64,000 bases of DNA from NCBI RefSeq assembly GCF_025995235.1, contig NZ_BAPT01000042.1, positions 96,677-160,676 of the forward strand, read 5' to 3'. The notes below the pieces were generated by a model, which was not told the origin of the DNA, did no database searches, and saw only the letters and a program-made list of their open reading frames with translations. How positions within the stretch are numbered: the stretch's first letter is position 1; each line of letters starts with the position of its first letter. This DNA is from Ameyamaea chiangmaiensis (GTDB lineage: Bacteria > Pseudomonadota > Alphaproteobacteria > Acetobacterales > Acetobacteraceae). Shown here piece by piece: positions 35,594 to 43,861 of this stretch. The position numbers and the translations under genes are program-made.

Positions 35594-36232
35594 TCAGACC
35601 CGGCGCGAGGCGAGCGCCCCGGCGACCGTCGCAAACACGGCCTCGGCCACGACATCGGGCGCGCCGGTGGCGTCTATACTGACGCACCGATGGGGATTAC
35701 GGCGGCCAATGTCGCCAAACCCGCGTCGCACACGTTCATGGAAGGCCTCGGTGCTGGCCTCGAAGCGGTCGGTGCGGCCGCCGCGCGCGGCCAGCCGTTC
35801 AAGCGCGACCTCGCGCGGCACCTCCAGCATGAGGGTCAGATCCGGCGACCGCCCGATCTGATCCTGCAGGGCATTCACCAGACGAAGCATGTCCGGGTTT
35901 GCCTCGCCCCGTCCCCAGGCCTGATAGGCTTCGGTCGAGTCGGTGAAGCGATCGCACAGCACGATGTCGCCGCGCTCCAGCGCCGGACGAATAAGGGTGT
36001 CCACATGGTCGGCGCGCGCGGCGAACATCGCGAAGATCTCGGCGCGCAGGGACAGTTCGTGCCCGCTAAACAACAGGAACTCACGCAGGGCCTCGGCTCC
36101 GGGTGCACCGCCCGGCTCGCGCGTTACCACGACCCGGTGACCTTGCTGGCGGAGCCTTTCTGCCAGAAGACGGGTCTGCGTGGATTTCCCCGCGCCCTCG
36201 CCGCCCTCGAATGTCAGAAAGAACCCCGTCAC
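35594..36232 (-). CDS. tmk: Thymidylate kinase
   Basis: Tmk phosphorylates dTMP to dTDP for DNA synthesis. The 212-residue protein has the P-loop FEGGEGAGKSTQTRLL at residues 8-23, the TREPGG motif near 37, and the DRF/lid region DRFTDSTEAYQAWGRG near 95. ATG 36232 gives the normal MTGFFLTFEGGEG opening. It lies 5 bp after dacC and just before holB in a conserved alphaproteobacterial cluster, so it is probably part of one long transcript. Confidence 0.96.
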   Translation of the reverse strand: MTGFFLTFEGGEGAGKSTQTRLLAERLRQQGHRVVVTREPGGAPGAEALREFLLFSGHELSLRAEIFAMFAARADHVDTLIRPALERGDIVLCDRFTDSTEAYQAWGRGEANPDMLRLVNALQDQIGRSPDLTLMLEVPREVALERLAARGGRTDRFEASTEAFHERVRRGFGDIGRRNPHRCVSIDATGAPDVVAEAVFATVAGALASRRV

Positions 36233-36237
36233 GCGTC

Positions 36238-37506
36238 TCAGTCCTGCGCCGTGCCGTGCAGCCCCAGACGCGCCGACGCCCGAGCGAACAGACCCAGCTT
36301 CTCAACACCGTGGGCGGCCACCAGAGGCATGCGGATATCGGTCATGCCGGGATTGGTGATCACCAGTTCGGCCAGCGGCGCCCCGGCCGCGATCGGTGCC
36401 GCCACCGGCGCCTGATAATCGAGTGCGAAATGCGTCCGGCTCTGCCAGCCATGCGGCAGGGTCAGCACGATGTCGCGCGTCGTCACGACGCCGACCGTGG
36501 CGCTGGCGCCCATCCAGACCGGCACGTGGTCGACCACGCGTCCACGCTCGACCAGCGTCACGTTCTCGAAATTCGCGAAGGCCCAGCCCAGCAGCCTCTC
36601 GCCTTCGTGCGCGCGGGCGTTCGAACTCGGCATGCCGTTGATGGCCATGACGATACGGTTGCCGTTGCGCAGCGAACTGGCGCACAGGCCGAACCCGCCC
36701 GCATCGGTGTGGCCGGTCTTCAGTCCGTCGGCCAGTCCCTTGTCGACCAGCACGTTCCGGTTGCCCTGCCGGATGTTGTTGAACCGGTACTCGGTCTCGG
36801 AAAAGAAATGATAATAGTCCGGGAAATCGCGCAGGATCGCGCACGCCAGCAACGCGACGTCGCGCGCGGACATATAATGCCCCTCGGCGGGCCAGCCCGT
36901 CGCGTTCATGAAATGCGTGTTGGTCAGGCCGAGCCGCTGTGCCTCGGTGTTCATCAGGTTGGCGAACTGCTCTTCCGAACCGGAAATGCCTTCGGCCAGC
37001 ACGATGCAGGCATCGTTGCCGGACTGGATGACCATGCCCTGGATCAGGTCCTGCACCGCCACGGCCTGTCCCAGCGGCACGAACATTTTCGAGCCCTGCA
37101 TGCGCCATGCCTTCTCACTGACCGGCAACTGCTGGTCGAGGTGAAGACGGCCGGATTTCAGCATGGAAAAGGTGATGTAGGCCGTCATCATCTTGGTCAG
37201 CGACGACGGCGGCATGCGCTCGTCAGGCGCTTTTTCCATAAGCACCGCGCCGGTGGTGAAGTCGATGATGCAGGCCCAGCGCGCCAGCGTATCCACCGGG
37301 CCGATCGGCGTGTTCGCCGGGGACGACATCGCCGCGCCATCGGCACCGGTCGTGTCGCCGTCCTCGTCTCCGCCAGCCGCATGCGGCTTGTGCGCTGCGC
37401 CGGTGGCCGCGCGATGACGATGCGGCGCCGCCAGGGCGGATGCCCCGGGCAGCAGGCCGGACAGACCGGCAGCCGCGCCGGCGAGAAGGGTTCTACGATT
37501 CGGCAC
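36238..37506 (-). CDS. dacC: D-alanyl-D-alanine carboxypeptidase (penicillin-binding protein 5/6 type)
   Basis: This periplasmic enzyme trims the terminal D-Ala from peptidoglycan pentapeptides. The 422-residue protein has an exported leader with RR (MPNRRTLLAGAAAG), then a His/Ala-rich linker. The three active-site motifs are SxxK at Ser102-Lys105 (SSLTK), SGN at 162-164 and KTG at 263-265. A beta-rich C-terminal domain ends in the amphipathic region that anchors such proteins to the membrane. It sits between the rlpA-like gene and tmk with 2-5 bp gaps. The exact paralogue name (dacA, dacC or dacD) is not certain. Confidence 0.9.
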   Translation of the reverse strand: MPNRRTLLAGAAAGLSGLLPGASALAAPHRHRAATGAAHKPHAAGGDEDGDTTGADGAAMSSPANTPIGPVDTLARWACIIDFTTGAVLMEKAPDERMPPSSLTKMMTAYITFSMLKSGRLHLDQQLPVSEKAWRMQGSKMFVPLGQAVAVQDLIQGMVIQSGNDACIVLAEGISGSEEQFANLMNTEAQRLGLTNTHFMNATGWPAEGHYMSARDVALLACAILRDFPDYYHFFSETEYRFNNIRQGNRNVLVDKGLADGLKTGHTDAGGFGLCASSLRNGNRIVMAINGMPSSNARAHEGERLLGWAFANFENVTLVERGRVVDHVPVWMGASATVGVVTTRDIVLTLPHGWQSRTHFALDYQAPVAAPIAAGAPLAELVITNPGMTDIRMPLVAAHGVEKLGLFARASARLGLHGTAQD

Positions 37507-37508
37507 GG

Positions 37509-38375
37509 TCAGTTCTGCTCCACCACGATGCGCGCTCCCGTTACTCCTTCGGCGAGGATCTGGTCCAGTGCCTTGTCAGCCCCGGCGACGTCCGCGAAGG
37601 GGCCTGCGCGGACATGCCATACCAGACCCCGCGGATCGGCACGATAATCGACGCGCGCACCGCACCGCCGCGCGACCGAGCCCGCATAGCGACGTTGGGA
37701 AAAGTCCCCCGCGTCCACCCATAGCGTGCCACCCGTCGCATACCCCTGTGCATAGGTTACGGGCAGATGATCGACCGCCAGATGCTCGGCCTGGGCGCTG
37801 TCGGGCAGGCGGGTCGGCGTGGTGGACGGTGCGCCGCCCAGCGTCTCGACACTAACCGCACCGACAGGGGCGGCCTGGATCGCCAGATGGCGCGCGTCCG
37901 GGCTTTGCTCGTTGATCTGGCGGCTGCGGGATTCGTCTTCCACGATCTCGACCCGCGCCGGGGCGTCGCCGATCCCCAGCGTTCGCGCGACGGTCGGCGT
38001 CACTGACAGGATCCGGCCCGGGTCGGCCGGCCCGCGATCGTTGAGGCGAATGGTTACCTGACGCCCATTGTCCAGATTGCGCACCGTCACGATCGACGGA
38101 AGCTGAAGCGTCTGATGCGCCCCGGCCATCGCCGACCGGTCATAATGTTCCCCGTCGGCGGTAATGTGCGCATCCGTGTCGCGGTCGACGACCGCCAGGC
38201 CGGTTGCCTGGTAGGCAAAATCCTCGCGCGGGTAGAACCACACGCCGCGTTCACCCCGCCAGCCGGAACCGACCGTGTAGTGCACCTGCTCAGGCGGCAG
38301 CGGCGGCGCGGGCTTGTGGCAGGATGCAAGGGCAGCGGTGACGCTCACCATCGCAGCGTAGCGGCCCAGTCTCAC
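37509..38375 (-). CDS. rlpA: RlpA-like lipoprotein with SPOR domain
   Basis: RlpA-type proteins bind or cleave denuded peptidoglycan at division sites. The 288-residue product begins with a lipoprotein signal whose lipobox is LASC (Cys19). A double-psi beta-barrel domain follows (ATGLAVVDRDTDAHITADGEHYDRSAMAGAHQTLQLP, split here as the core near 57-95, with VTIRLNDRGPADPGR near 106). A C-terminal SPOR-like domain (VDAGDFSQRRYAGSVARRC, then RAGPFADVAGADKALDQIL) occupies about 210-285. Its start overlaps the mltB-like stop (ATGA), so lytic enzyme and RlpA are coupled. Confidence 0.85.
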   Translation of the reverse strand: MRLGRYAAMVSVTAALASCHKPAPPLPPEQVHYTVGSGWRGERGVWFYPREDFAYQATGLAVVDRDTDAHITADGEHYDRSAMAGAHQTLQLPSIVTVRNLDNGRQVTIRLNDRGPADPGRILSVTPTVARTLGIGDAPARVEIVEDESRSRQINEQSPDARHLAIQAAPVGAVSVETLGGAPSTTPTRLPDSAQAEHLAVDHLPVTYAQGYATGGTLWVDAGDFSQRRYAGSVARRCGARVDYRADPRGLVWHVRAGPFADVAGADKALDQILAEGVTGARIVVEQN

Positions 38376-39340
38376 GCCACGGCACTCCCGAGCAGCCCCA
38401 CGGCCAGCGCATAGAAATCCGAGGGGTTATAGCGGCGGATCACGTTGAAGTTGCGATAGACCATGAAGCTCTCGCCACCCGGGCCGTCGGGACGCAGCAC
38501 CGCGCCGCTGACGTCCGGGCGGGAGAACGGGCGACCGTCGGCCCGCGTCACGCCCTGGGCCATCCAGGCGGACAGGGGTCGAACCTGCGTGCGGCCAAGC
38601 GTGGCCTGGGCAACGGTATCGGGGACGCGAACCGGCTGCCCCCAGGGCTCGGACGCCGACCAGCCACAGCGCGATAGGTAATTCGCAACGGACGCGAACA
38701 CATCGGGCTCCGAGCGCCAGATATCGCGACGTCCGTCACCGTCCCCGTCAGCGGCATATTTCAGATAGGCGCTGGGCATGAACTGCGGCTGCCCCATCGC
38801 CCCGGCGTAGGAGCCCATCATCGCCTCGGGCGCGATATCGCCATGATCGAGGATCCGCAGGGCGTTCAGAAGTTCGCTGCGAAAGAAGGCGGACCGTCGA
38901 CCGTCGAAACCCAGCGTCGCCAGCGCGTCCACGATCCGGAATGTGCCCATATGCGCGCCATAACCGGACTCGAGGCCCCATATCCCCACGATGATACGCG
39001 AATCCACGCCGTAGCGCGTGCCGATCTGGTCAAGCATTGCCTGACGCTGGGCGAACGCCGCCTTGCCGCCGCTGATCCGGGTCGGGCCAAGGACGCGGGC
39101 ACGATACTGCGCCCAGGTCAGCGTGAATTCGGGTTGGTGCCGGTCGCGCTTGAGCACGTCCGGGTTCGGGACCGTCGTCAGCGACAGGGCGCGACTGACG
39201 ATGCCGGCATTCAGGCCGAGACCAACCGCCTCGGCCCGCACACCGTCCAGAAACGCGGCATAGGTCTGCGCCCTAGGACGCGCAGGCGAAACAAACGGTG
39301 CGAGCGCGGACGCGGCCAACACCTGACGACGATGGATCAT
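38372..39340 (-). CDS. Lytic murein transglycosylase, MltB family
   Basis: This enzyme cleaves peptidoglycan glycan strands, forming 1,6-anhydro-MurNAc ends. The 322-residue protein has an exported leader (MIHRRQVLAASALAPFVSPARPRAQT) and the MltB catalytic glutamate in GIWGLESGYGAHMG at about Glu125. SYAGAMGQPQFMPSAYLKYAADGDGDGRRDIW (core near 175-205) and NFNVIRRYNPSDFYALAVG near 298 are further hallmarks. It is the first gene of the minus-strand run mltB-rlpA-dacC-tmk-holB-metG-tatD-MBL, uniting cell-wall turnover with DNA precursor and translation genes. Confidence 0.9.
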   Translation of the reverse strand: MIHRRQVLAASALAPFVSPARPRAQTYAAFLDGVRAEAVGLGLNAGIVSRALSLTTVPNPDVLKRDRHQPEFTLTWAQYRARVLGPTRISGGKAAFAQRQAMLDQIGTRYGVDSRIIVGIWGLESGYGAHMGTFRIVDALATLGFDGRRSAFFRSELLNALRILDHGDIAPEAMMGSYAGAMGQPQFMPSAYLKYAADGDGDGRRDIWRSEPDVFASVANYLSRCGWSASEPWGQPVRVPDTVAQATLGRTQVRPLSAWMAQGVTRADGRPFSRPDVSGAVLRPDGPGGESFMVYRNFNVIRRYNPSDFYALAVGLLGSAVA

Positions 39341-39358
39341 GATCGGGACCTGAGTTGT

Positions 39359-39382
39359 CGTCCGCCCCGTTCAGGGCGGACG
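39359..39382 (-). terminator. Hairpin downstream of the repeat-protein gene
   Basis: A perfect 9-bp stem (CGTCCGCCC / GGGCGGACG) encloses a 6-nt loop. It lies about 36 bp beyond the stop of the tandem-repeat protein gene and 18 bp before the mltB-like start. No T-tract follows, so efficiency is uncertain; it may separate the two transcription units. Confidence 0.55.
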
Positions 39383-39417
39383 TGGAGCCGTGTCGTGCGC
39401 CTGTGCGGCCCGACGCG

Positions 39418-39828
39418 TCACGGCTTGAGAGGACGCCCCTCGGCCGCGCCGTAGAAAATGAAGTGCAGGAACGGGTTGGCATGGACCGCCGCGACGTCGG
39501 GATTGGCGGCGACATAGTCGGCCGCGTTGAAATACGGGTTAGGATCCCGCATCTCGACATGGCCGTACGCCAGATAATGCGCCGCCGGATCCAGACCGGC
39601 GACATCCGGATAGGTCGCGCTGTACCAAACCGGGTCGAAGCGGAACATGGCCAGAGGCAGCGGGTCCGCCGCTACCGCTGGCTCCGGCACGCGTGCCGGA
39701 GCCTCCCGCGGAGGGGCGACCGCGTTGTGCGCGATCGTGTTGACTGGCGAACGTGGCGTCCGTGCCGCAGGACGGGGCATCGTGGTGCTCCGGGGGGGTG
39801 TGGTAGACGCGGCAGGACGACGGGCCAT
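39418..39828 (-). CDS. Small protein with two tandem NPDV/YG repeats (function unknown)
   Basis: From ATG 39828 (GAGGA ribosome-binding site) the product has 136 residues. The first half is a Pro/Ala/Arg-rich, probably disordered tail. The second half holds two copies of a repeat of about 36 residues: FDPVWYSATYPDVAGLDPAAHYLAYG and FNAADYVAANPDVAAVHANPFLHFIFYGAAEGR (each split by the conserved PDVA). I have seen such NPDV-HY-YG units beside glycosyltransferase or sulfotransferase domains, but here they stand alone. No signal peptide. The role is unknown. Confidence 0.6.
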   Translation of the reverse strand: MARRPAASTTPPRSTTMPRPAARTPRSPVNTIAHNAVAPPREAPARVPEPAVAADPLPLAMFRFDPVWYSATYPDVAGLDPAAHYLAYGHVEMRDPNPYFNAADYVAANPDVAAVHANPFLHFIFYGAAEGRPLKP

Positions 39829-40032
39829 CGGGGGGTCCTCTTCAGAGATCGCTCCGAGTGTTAATAAAATTTCGCCCGTTCGCAAGGGGCGCCATACAGG
39901 GCCGCCCCACGGGTTTGGCGGCTGTGACGCTTCCGTGTCATACCGTTGCCCCTATTTTCGCCACAGCGCACGGACCGCTCCCATTTCCACGTCTCCTCCT
40001 TCCTGCATCCCGGACGTGGACAGGCCATAGGC

Positions 40033-40605
40033 ATGCCGGACTTCACCACCATGCTGGCCCATGCCGGGCACGTGCCGTGGCTGCAGGCGCTGGCCATCGT
40101 GATCGGCACGTTCATCCTCGAGGACGCGGCAACGGTGCTGACCGGCATGGCAGTCCAGGCCGGCAGCGTCGCGCTGGCCACCGCCCTACCCGCGCTCTAC
40201 GCCGGAATCATACTGGGCGATATCGGCCTCTATGGGCTGGGTGCGGCGGCCGCGCGCTGGCCCGCGGCACGGCGCTGGGCCCGGGCGCCGGTGAACGACG
40301 CGCGCGCGGAATGGCTGCGCGCCCACGTTCTGCGCACGGTCTTCGTCTGCCGTTTCATCCCCGGCGCCCGACTGCCGATCTACACCGCGTGTGGTTTCTT
40401 CCACGCGGGGCTCGTACGCTTCACGGTTGCGACCGCGGCCGCGACGCTGCTCTGGACTTCGGCCCTGTTTGGCGTATCGGTGCGTATCGGACAGGTCCTG
40501 ATGACCTATCTCGGGGTCTGGCGCTGGGTCGGCGCCGCAGGTTTCGTCATCACCATCGTCGTTGTCGGCCGGATCGCGGCCCATCTCCAGAAGGAGACGC
40601 CATGA
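40033..40605 (+). CDS. DedA/SNARE-associated family membrane protein
   Basis: This 190-residue integral membrane protein has four to five hydrophobic stretches and the DedA/VTT hallmarks: LEDAATVLTGMAVQAG near residue 29, ILGDIGLYGLGAAAARW near 59, and VFCRFIPG-like VFVCRFIPGARLPIYTACGF near 107-127. DedA proteins are proposed lipid flippases dependent on the proton motive force. I start at ATG 40033; the frame upstream has no membrane character. The stop overlaps the next gene's start (ATGA), so it is tightly coupled to the ATP-grasp protein. Confidence 0.85.
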   Translation: MPDFTTMLAHAGHVPWLQALAIVIGTFILEDAATVLTGMAVQAGSVALATALPALYAGIILGDIGLYGLGAAAARWPAARRWARAPVNDARAEWLRAHVLRTVFVCRFIPGARLPIYTACGFFHAGLVRFTVATAAATLLWTSALFGVSVRIGQVLMTYLGVWRWVGAAGFVITIVVVGRIAAHLQKETP

Positions 40606-41696
40606 CCCAGGCCACCACCCTGCGCGAGCCGTCCACGCTGGCCAGAAAAGCGCCCCCCGCACTGTCGATGTTCGAGTTCTGGCCCGGCTGGCTGTTCTAC
40701 ACCCCGATCGTCCTCTACTGGATCGCCATGGGGCTGCGCTACCGCGACTTCAGCATCCCCACGGCCGCCAACCCCCGTGTCACCACCGGCGGCCTGTGCG
40801 GCGAAAGCAAGGTCTCGATCCTTGATCAGGCGGGCGAGGTCGCGCGACGCTGGATCGCGCCCTATGCGTCGTTCGTAACCGGCCGTGACGATGCCTCGGC
40901 GGCGCGTGCGGCCATGGCATCGGCCGACCTTGCGTTTCCGCTGGTCGTCAAGCCCGATATCGGCTGCAACGGTACCGGGGTGAAACTGGTGCGGGACGAA
41001 ACCGCGCTGCTGGCCGCGTTACCGACCTATCCGCGCGGCGTGCGCCTGATGCTCCAGGCCCTGGTCGACGAGCCCGAAGAAGCGGGTCTGTTCTACATCC
41101 GCGACCCGCAGACCGGACGCGGACGCATCACCTCGATCACCTACAAGAAGGTGCCGGTCCTGACCGGCGACGGCCGTTCGACGATTCGCGAGCTGATCGA
41201 GGCCGATCCACGCACGCGTCTCGTCCCGCACCTTTATCTGCCGCGCCTGCGGGAACGGGCAGACGACGTGCCGTCCACCGGCGAGCCGGTGCCGCTGGTC
41301 TTCGCGGGCAATCACTGCAAGGGGTCCATCTTCCTCAACGGTACCGCCGATGCGACCCCGGATCTCGAAGCCCAGCTAGATGAGGTCATGCGCGACATCC
41401 CCGATTTTCATTTCGGGCGTGTCGACGTGAAATTCTCGTCCGTGGCGGCTCTGCGGCGCGGCATCGGTTTCACGATCATCGAGGTGAATGGCATCGGATC
41501 GGAAGCCACGCATATCTGGGACCGCGAGACCACGTTACGCGAAGCCTACATGGCCCAGTTCCGGCATTACCACGCGGCCTTCGTCATCGGCGCGAAAAAC
41601 CGCAAGGCCGGCTGGCGCACCAGCGGTGCCTTCACCATGCTGCGGTACTGGAGACTGCAACGGCGGCTTCTGGCGTCCTATCCGATGAACGACTGA
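40602..41696 (+). CDS. Membrane-anchored ATP-grasp ligase-like protein
   Basis: This 364-residue protein has one N-terminal hydrophobic segment (FEFWPGWLFYTPIVLYWIAM at about residues 24-43) and then an ATP-grasp fold. The lysine/Gly-loop region is FPLVVKPDIGCNGTGVKLVRDE near 110, followed by VPVLTGDGRSTIRELIEADPRT (core 184-205). The metal-binding end is FHFGRVDVKFSSV and FTIIEVNGIGSEATHIWD near 270-310. ATP-grasp enzymes join a carboxylate to an amine or thiol; annotation as D-Ala-D-Ala ligase would be unjustified. Coupled to DedA, it may modify a lipid or envelope component, which is inference. Confidence 0.78.
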   Translation: MTQATTLREPSTLARKAPPALSMFEFWPGWLFYTPIVLYWIAMGLRYRDFSIPTAANPRVTTGGLCGESKVSILDQAGEVARRWIAPYASFVTGRDDASAARAAMASADLAFPLVVKPDIGCNGTGVKLVRDETALLAALPTYPRGVRLMLQALVDEPEEAGLFYIRDPQTGRGRITSITYKKVPVLTGDGRSTIRELIEADPRTRLVPHLYLPRLRERADDVPSTGEPVPLVFAGNHCKGSIFLNGTADATPDLEAQLDEVMRDIPDFHFGRVDVKFSSVAALRRGIGFTIIEVNGIGSEATHIWDRETTLREAYMAQFRHYHAAFVIGAKNRKAGWRTSGAFTMLRYWRLQRRLLASYPMND

Positions 41697-41749
41697 CCGG
41701 CCAGCCCCGCATGGAACGACGGCCAATGGCCTGTCGCGCGTGTCGACCG

Positions 41750-42199
41750 TCAAAGGTCCCAGCGTGCGGCGGCCGCGTCGTCGGCCGCGCGGGCCTCGAC
41801 CCAGACCTGCCGCCCGTCGTCGTAATCCTCGCGCTTCCAGAACGGTGACCGGGTCTTGAGCCAGTCGATCATCGTCTCGACCGCCTCAAGCGACGCACCG
41901 CGATGGCGCGCCGCCGCGAGCACCAGCACAATGGGTGCCCCGACCCCCAGCGTGCCGACGCGGTGGATGATCGTGCACCCCAGCAGGTCGTAGCGAGCGG
42001 ACACTTCCTCGGCGATCGCGCTAAGGCGTGCCAGGGTCATCCTGGGATAATGTTCGAGCGTCAGTGCCCGAAGGCCGTCGCCACCGCGCACAAGGCCCAG
42101 AAACATGGCAACCGCGCCCGCCTCGACGCCTGCCTCGCGCGCAACGGCATCCACCTCCGCCGCAACATCGAACGCTTCGTCCTGCAGAACCACGCGCAT
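41750..42199 (-). CDS. moaE: Molybdopterin synthase catalytic subunit
   Basis: MoaE with MoaD inserts dithiolene sulfurs into cyclic pyranopterin monophosphate to form molybdopterin. The 149-residue protein contains FLGLVRGGDGLRALTLEHYPRM near residue 33, IHRVGTLGVGAPIVLVLAAARHR near 78 and the active-site lysine region LKTRSPFWKRE near 113. It lies 3 bp after moaD and is convergent with the ATP-grasp gene. The cofactor would serve, among others, the molybdenum dehydrogenase at 18.4 kb. Confidence 0.94.
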   Translation of the reverse strand: MRVVLQDEAFDVAAEVDAVAREAGVEAGAVAMFLGLVRGGDGLRALTLEHYPRMTLARLSAIAEEVSARYDLLGCTIIHRVGTLGVGAPIVLVLAAARHRGASLEAVETMIDWLKTRSPFWKREDYDDGRQVWVEARAADDAAAARWDL

Positions 42200-42202
42200 G
42201 AA

Positions 42203-42469
42203 TCAGCCGCCTGTGACCGGGGGGAAGAAGGCGACTTCGTCTCCTGCGGCCACGGGTGTCGCAGGGGTTGCGAACTGCTGGTTGACCGCGGCGCGGATGA
42301 CCGCCCCGGCCCCGATCGCCTCGCGCAAGGCGTCGTGACGTTCGGCCAATGCGTCGAGGACTGTTGCAACCGTCGCGTCCGGTGACGTCAGCGCATACCT
42401 CTCCCGATCAAGTCCGAGGCGGTCGCGGAGAGACGCAAAATAAAGGACCGTGATCGACACGTCTTTCAT
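42203..42469 (-). CDS. moaD: Molybdopterin synthase sulfur carrier subunit
   Basis: MoaD is a ubiquitin-like protein whose C-terminal thiocarboxylate supplies sulfur to MoaE. The 88-residue product has the beta-grasp pattern (ITVLYFASLRDRLG near residue 6, and INQQ-like AVNQQFATPATPVAAGDEVAFFPPVTGG at the end) and finishes in the essential Gly-Gly. It precedes moaE by 3 bp and follows the small lipoprotein gene by 14 bp, so pgsA-lipoprotein-moaD-moaE may be one transcript. Confidence 0.93.
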   Translation of the reverse strand: MKDVSITVLYFASLRDRLGLDRERYALTSPDATVATVLDALAERHDALREAIGAGAVIRAAVNQQFATPATPVAAGDEVAFFPPVTGG

Positions 42470-42483
42470 GACAAGGGCGACGT

Positions 42484-43026
42484 TCAGTGAACCGAGGTCG
42501 CACCGTTCCTGACGGTACGGACCGAGCCATCGGGCGCGATGATGGTGCTGCTGCCGTCGCCGTTGGGAATGACGATGGAGGCGTTCGACGGTTGCGCACC
42601 AAAGCGCGCAGCGGTCGTGTCCTGCGACGGGACGTTCAGACCCGGGCCGTTGAAGTCCGTGGACTGAACGCCATTATGGATTTTCGTGCTTTCGCCCAGC
42701 GTCATGCTGCCGTCATCGGGCATCTGCGGGCCCGACGGCGCAACGGCACCGTTCGCACGCAGCAAAGCGTCCAGAGACGCCGGATTGCGCGACACGTCTT
42801 CAAGGGTGGGCAAAGGCTGGGGTGCGTCGGGCCAGATATTGCCGGGTTCGCTTTGAAGCTTCGATGATGCGGCAGCGTAGCCCCGCGCGCGAAGCATGTT
42901 TTCCGAGCCGCCCTGCGGCGCATTCGGGTTCGCCCCCGGCAAGGTCGCCGTGTCGGACACGAATTTACCAAAACCTGAGCAGCCGACGAGCGAGAGCGAG
43001 GCCGACATCAGGATCACACGCTTCAT
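42484..43026 (-). CDS. Putative lipoprotein of unknown function
   Basis: From ATG 43026 (MKRVILMSASLSLVGCSGFG) this 180-residue protein has a lipobox ending in Cys16, so it should be lipid-anchored. The mature part is Pro/Asn/Gly-rich with no recognised domain, ending in a patterned stretch (SIVIPNGDGSSTIIAPDGSVRTVRNGATSVH, two GDGS/PDGS-like turns at about 150-172). The in-frame extension upstream of this ATG lacks a signal sequence. It lies between pgsA and moaD. I cannot assign a function. Confidence 0.65.
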   Translation of the reverse strand: MKRVILMSASLSLVGCSGFGKFVSDTATLPGANPNAPQGGSENMLRARGYAAASSKLQSEPGNIWPDAPQPLPTLEDVSRNPASLDALLRANGAVAPSGPQMPDDGSMTLGESTKIHNGVQSTDFNGPGLNVPSQDTTAARFGAQPSNASIVIPNGDGSSTIIAPDGSVRTVRNGATSVH

Positions 43027-43131
43027 GATGAACTCCAGCCAGGCGCGGCCCGACCGCCGGGGTGCATCCTTGTGCACAGTGTGCCTACGACATCAGGCTT
43101 TCTCAAGGGGCTACAGAGCCTTCATCCGCCG

Positions 43132-43737
43132 TCAGTGAACGATACGGCCGTCCATCGGCTTCGGCGCCTGAGACTCGATATGCTGGAGGCCGGTGATCAC
43201 ATAGTCCCAGCCTGTGATCAGGGTCAGCAACGCCGCGACCCACATCATGACCGCGCCCAGCGCCCCCACCGGCAGCCAGTCGATCCGCAGCAGAACCGCC
43301 GTGCTGTCGCCAGCGAGCAGGAAACCGATCGCGGTCATCTGAAAGCCGGTTTTCCACTTCGCCAGTCGGGTGACCGGAAGCTTGGCGCGAAACGAGGCAA
43401 GATATTCCCGCAATCCACTGACCAGAATCTCGCGGCACAGGATGATGATCGCCGGATAGAGCGTGGCGTAAGGCAGTCGCGCAAAAGCGGCCAGCACCAT
43501 CAGCGACGCCCCGACCAGCAGCTTGTCGGCAATCGGATCGAGCATCCGGCCCAGTTCCGACAGCTGGTGGCGCGACCGGGCGAGCTTCCCGTCGAAATAG
43601 TCCGTGATCCCGGCCGCAATGAATAACAGGCAGGCCAACGCGTCGCCCACGGGCGTGCGCCACGCGACAAGTGCGACGAGCACCGGGACGGCGACGACGC
43701 GCGACAGCGTCAGGACATTGGGAAGATCGCTCAGCAT
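43132..43737 (-). CDS. pgsA: CDP-diacylglycerol-glycerol-3-phosphate 3-phosphatidyltransferase
   Basis: PgsA makes phosphatidylglycerophosphate, the committed step to phosphatidylglycerol and cardiolipin. The 201-residue membrane protein begins LPNVLTLSRV, typical of the family, and has the CDP-alcohol phosphotransferase motif DYFDGKLARSRHQLSELGRMLDPIADK (D-G-x2-A-R-x8-G-x3-D-x3-D, about residues 46-72). Several hydrophobic helices surround it. It follows uvrC by about 120 bp in a conserved uvrC-pgsA-moaD-moaE neighbourhood. Confidence 0.94.
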   Translation of the reverse strand: MLSDLPNVLTLSRVVAVPVLVALVAWRTPVGDALACLLFIAAGITDYFDGKLARSRHQLSELGRMLDPIADKLLVGASLMVLAAFARLPYATLYPAIIILCREILVSGLREYLASFRAKLPVTRLAKWKTGFQMTAIGFLLAGDSTAVLLRIDWLPVGALGAVMMWVAALLTLITGWDYVITGLQHIESQAPKPMDGRIVH

Positions 43738-43861
43738 GCCGTCACTCTATACCACGGCGCACCCCGGACCTATGGGCTGACATCAACTTGATGCGGTTTG
43801 TTTTACGCATGACCGCACTCCGGTTTGCGCATGCGCCACGCGCCGACCTCGTCGCTCAAGC

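Noticed and set aside
40602..41696. Annotation of the ATP-grasp protein as D-alanine-D-alanine ligase
   Set aside because: It has an N-terminal membrane helix and lacks the Ddl-specific active-site context; only the general ATP-grasp fold is supported.
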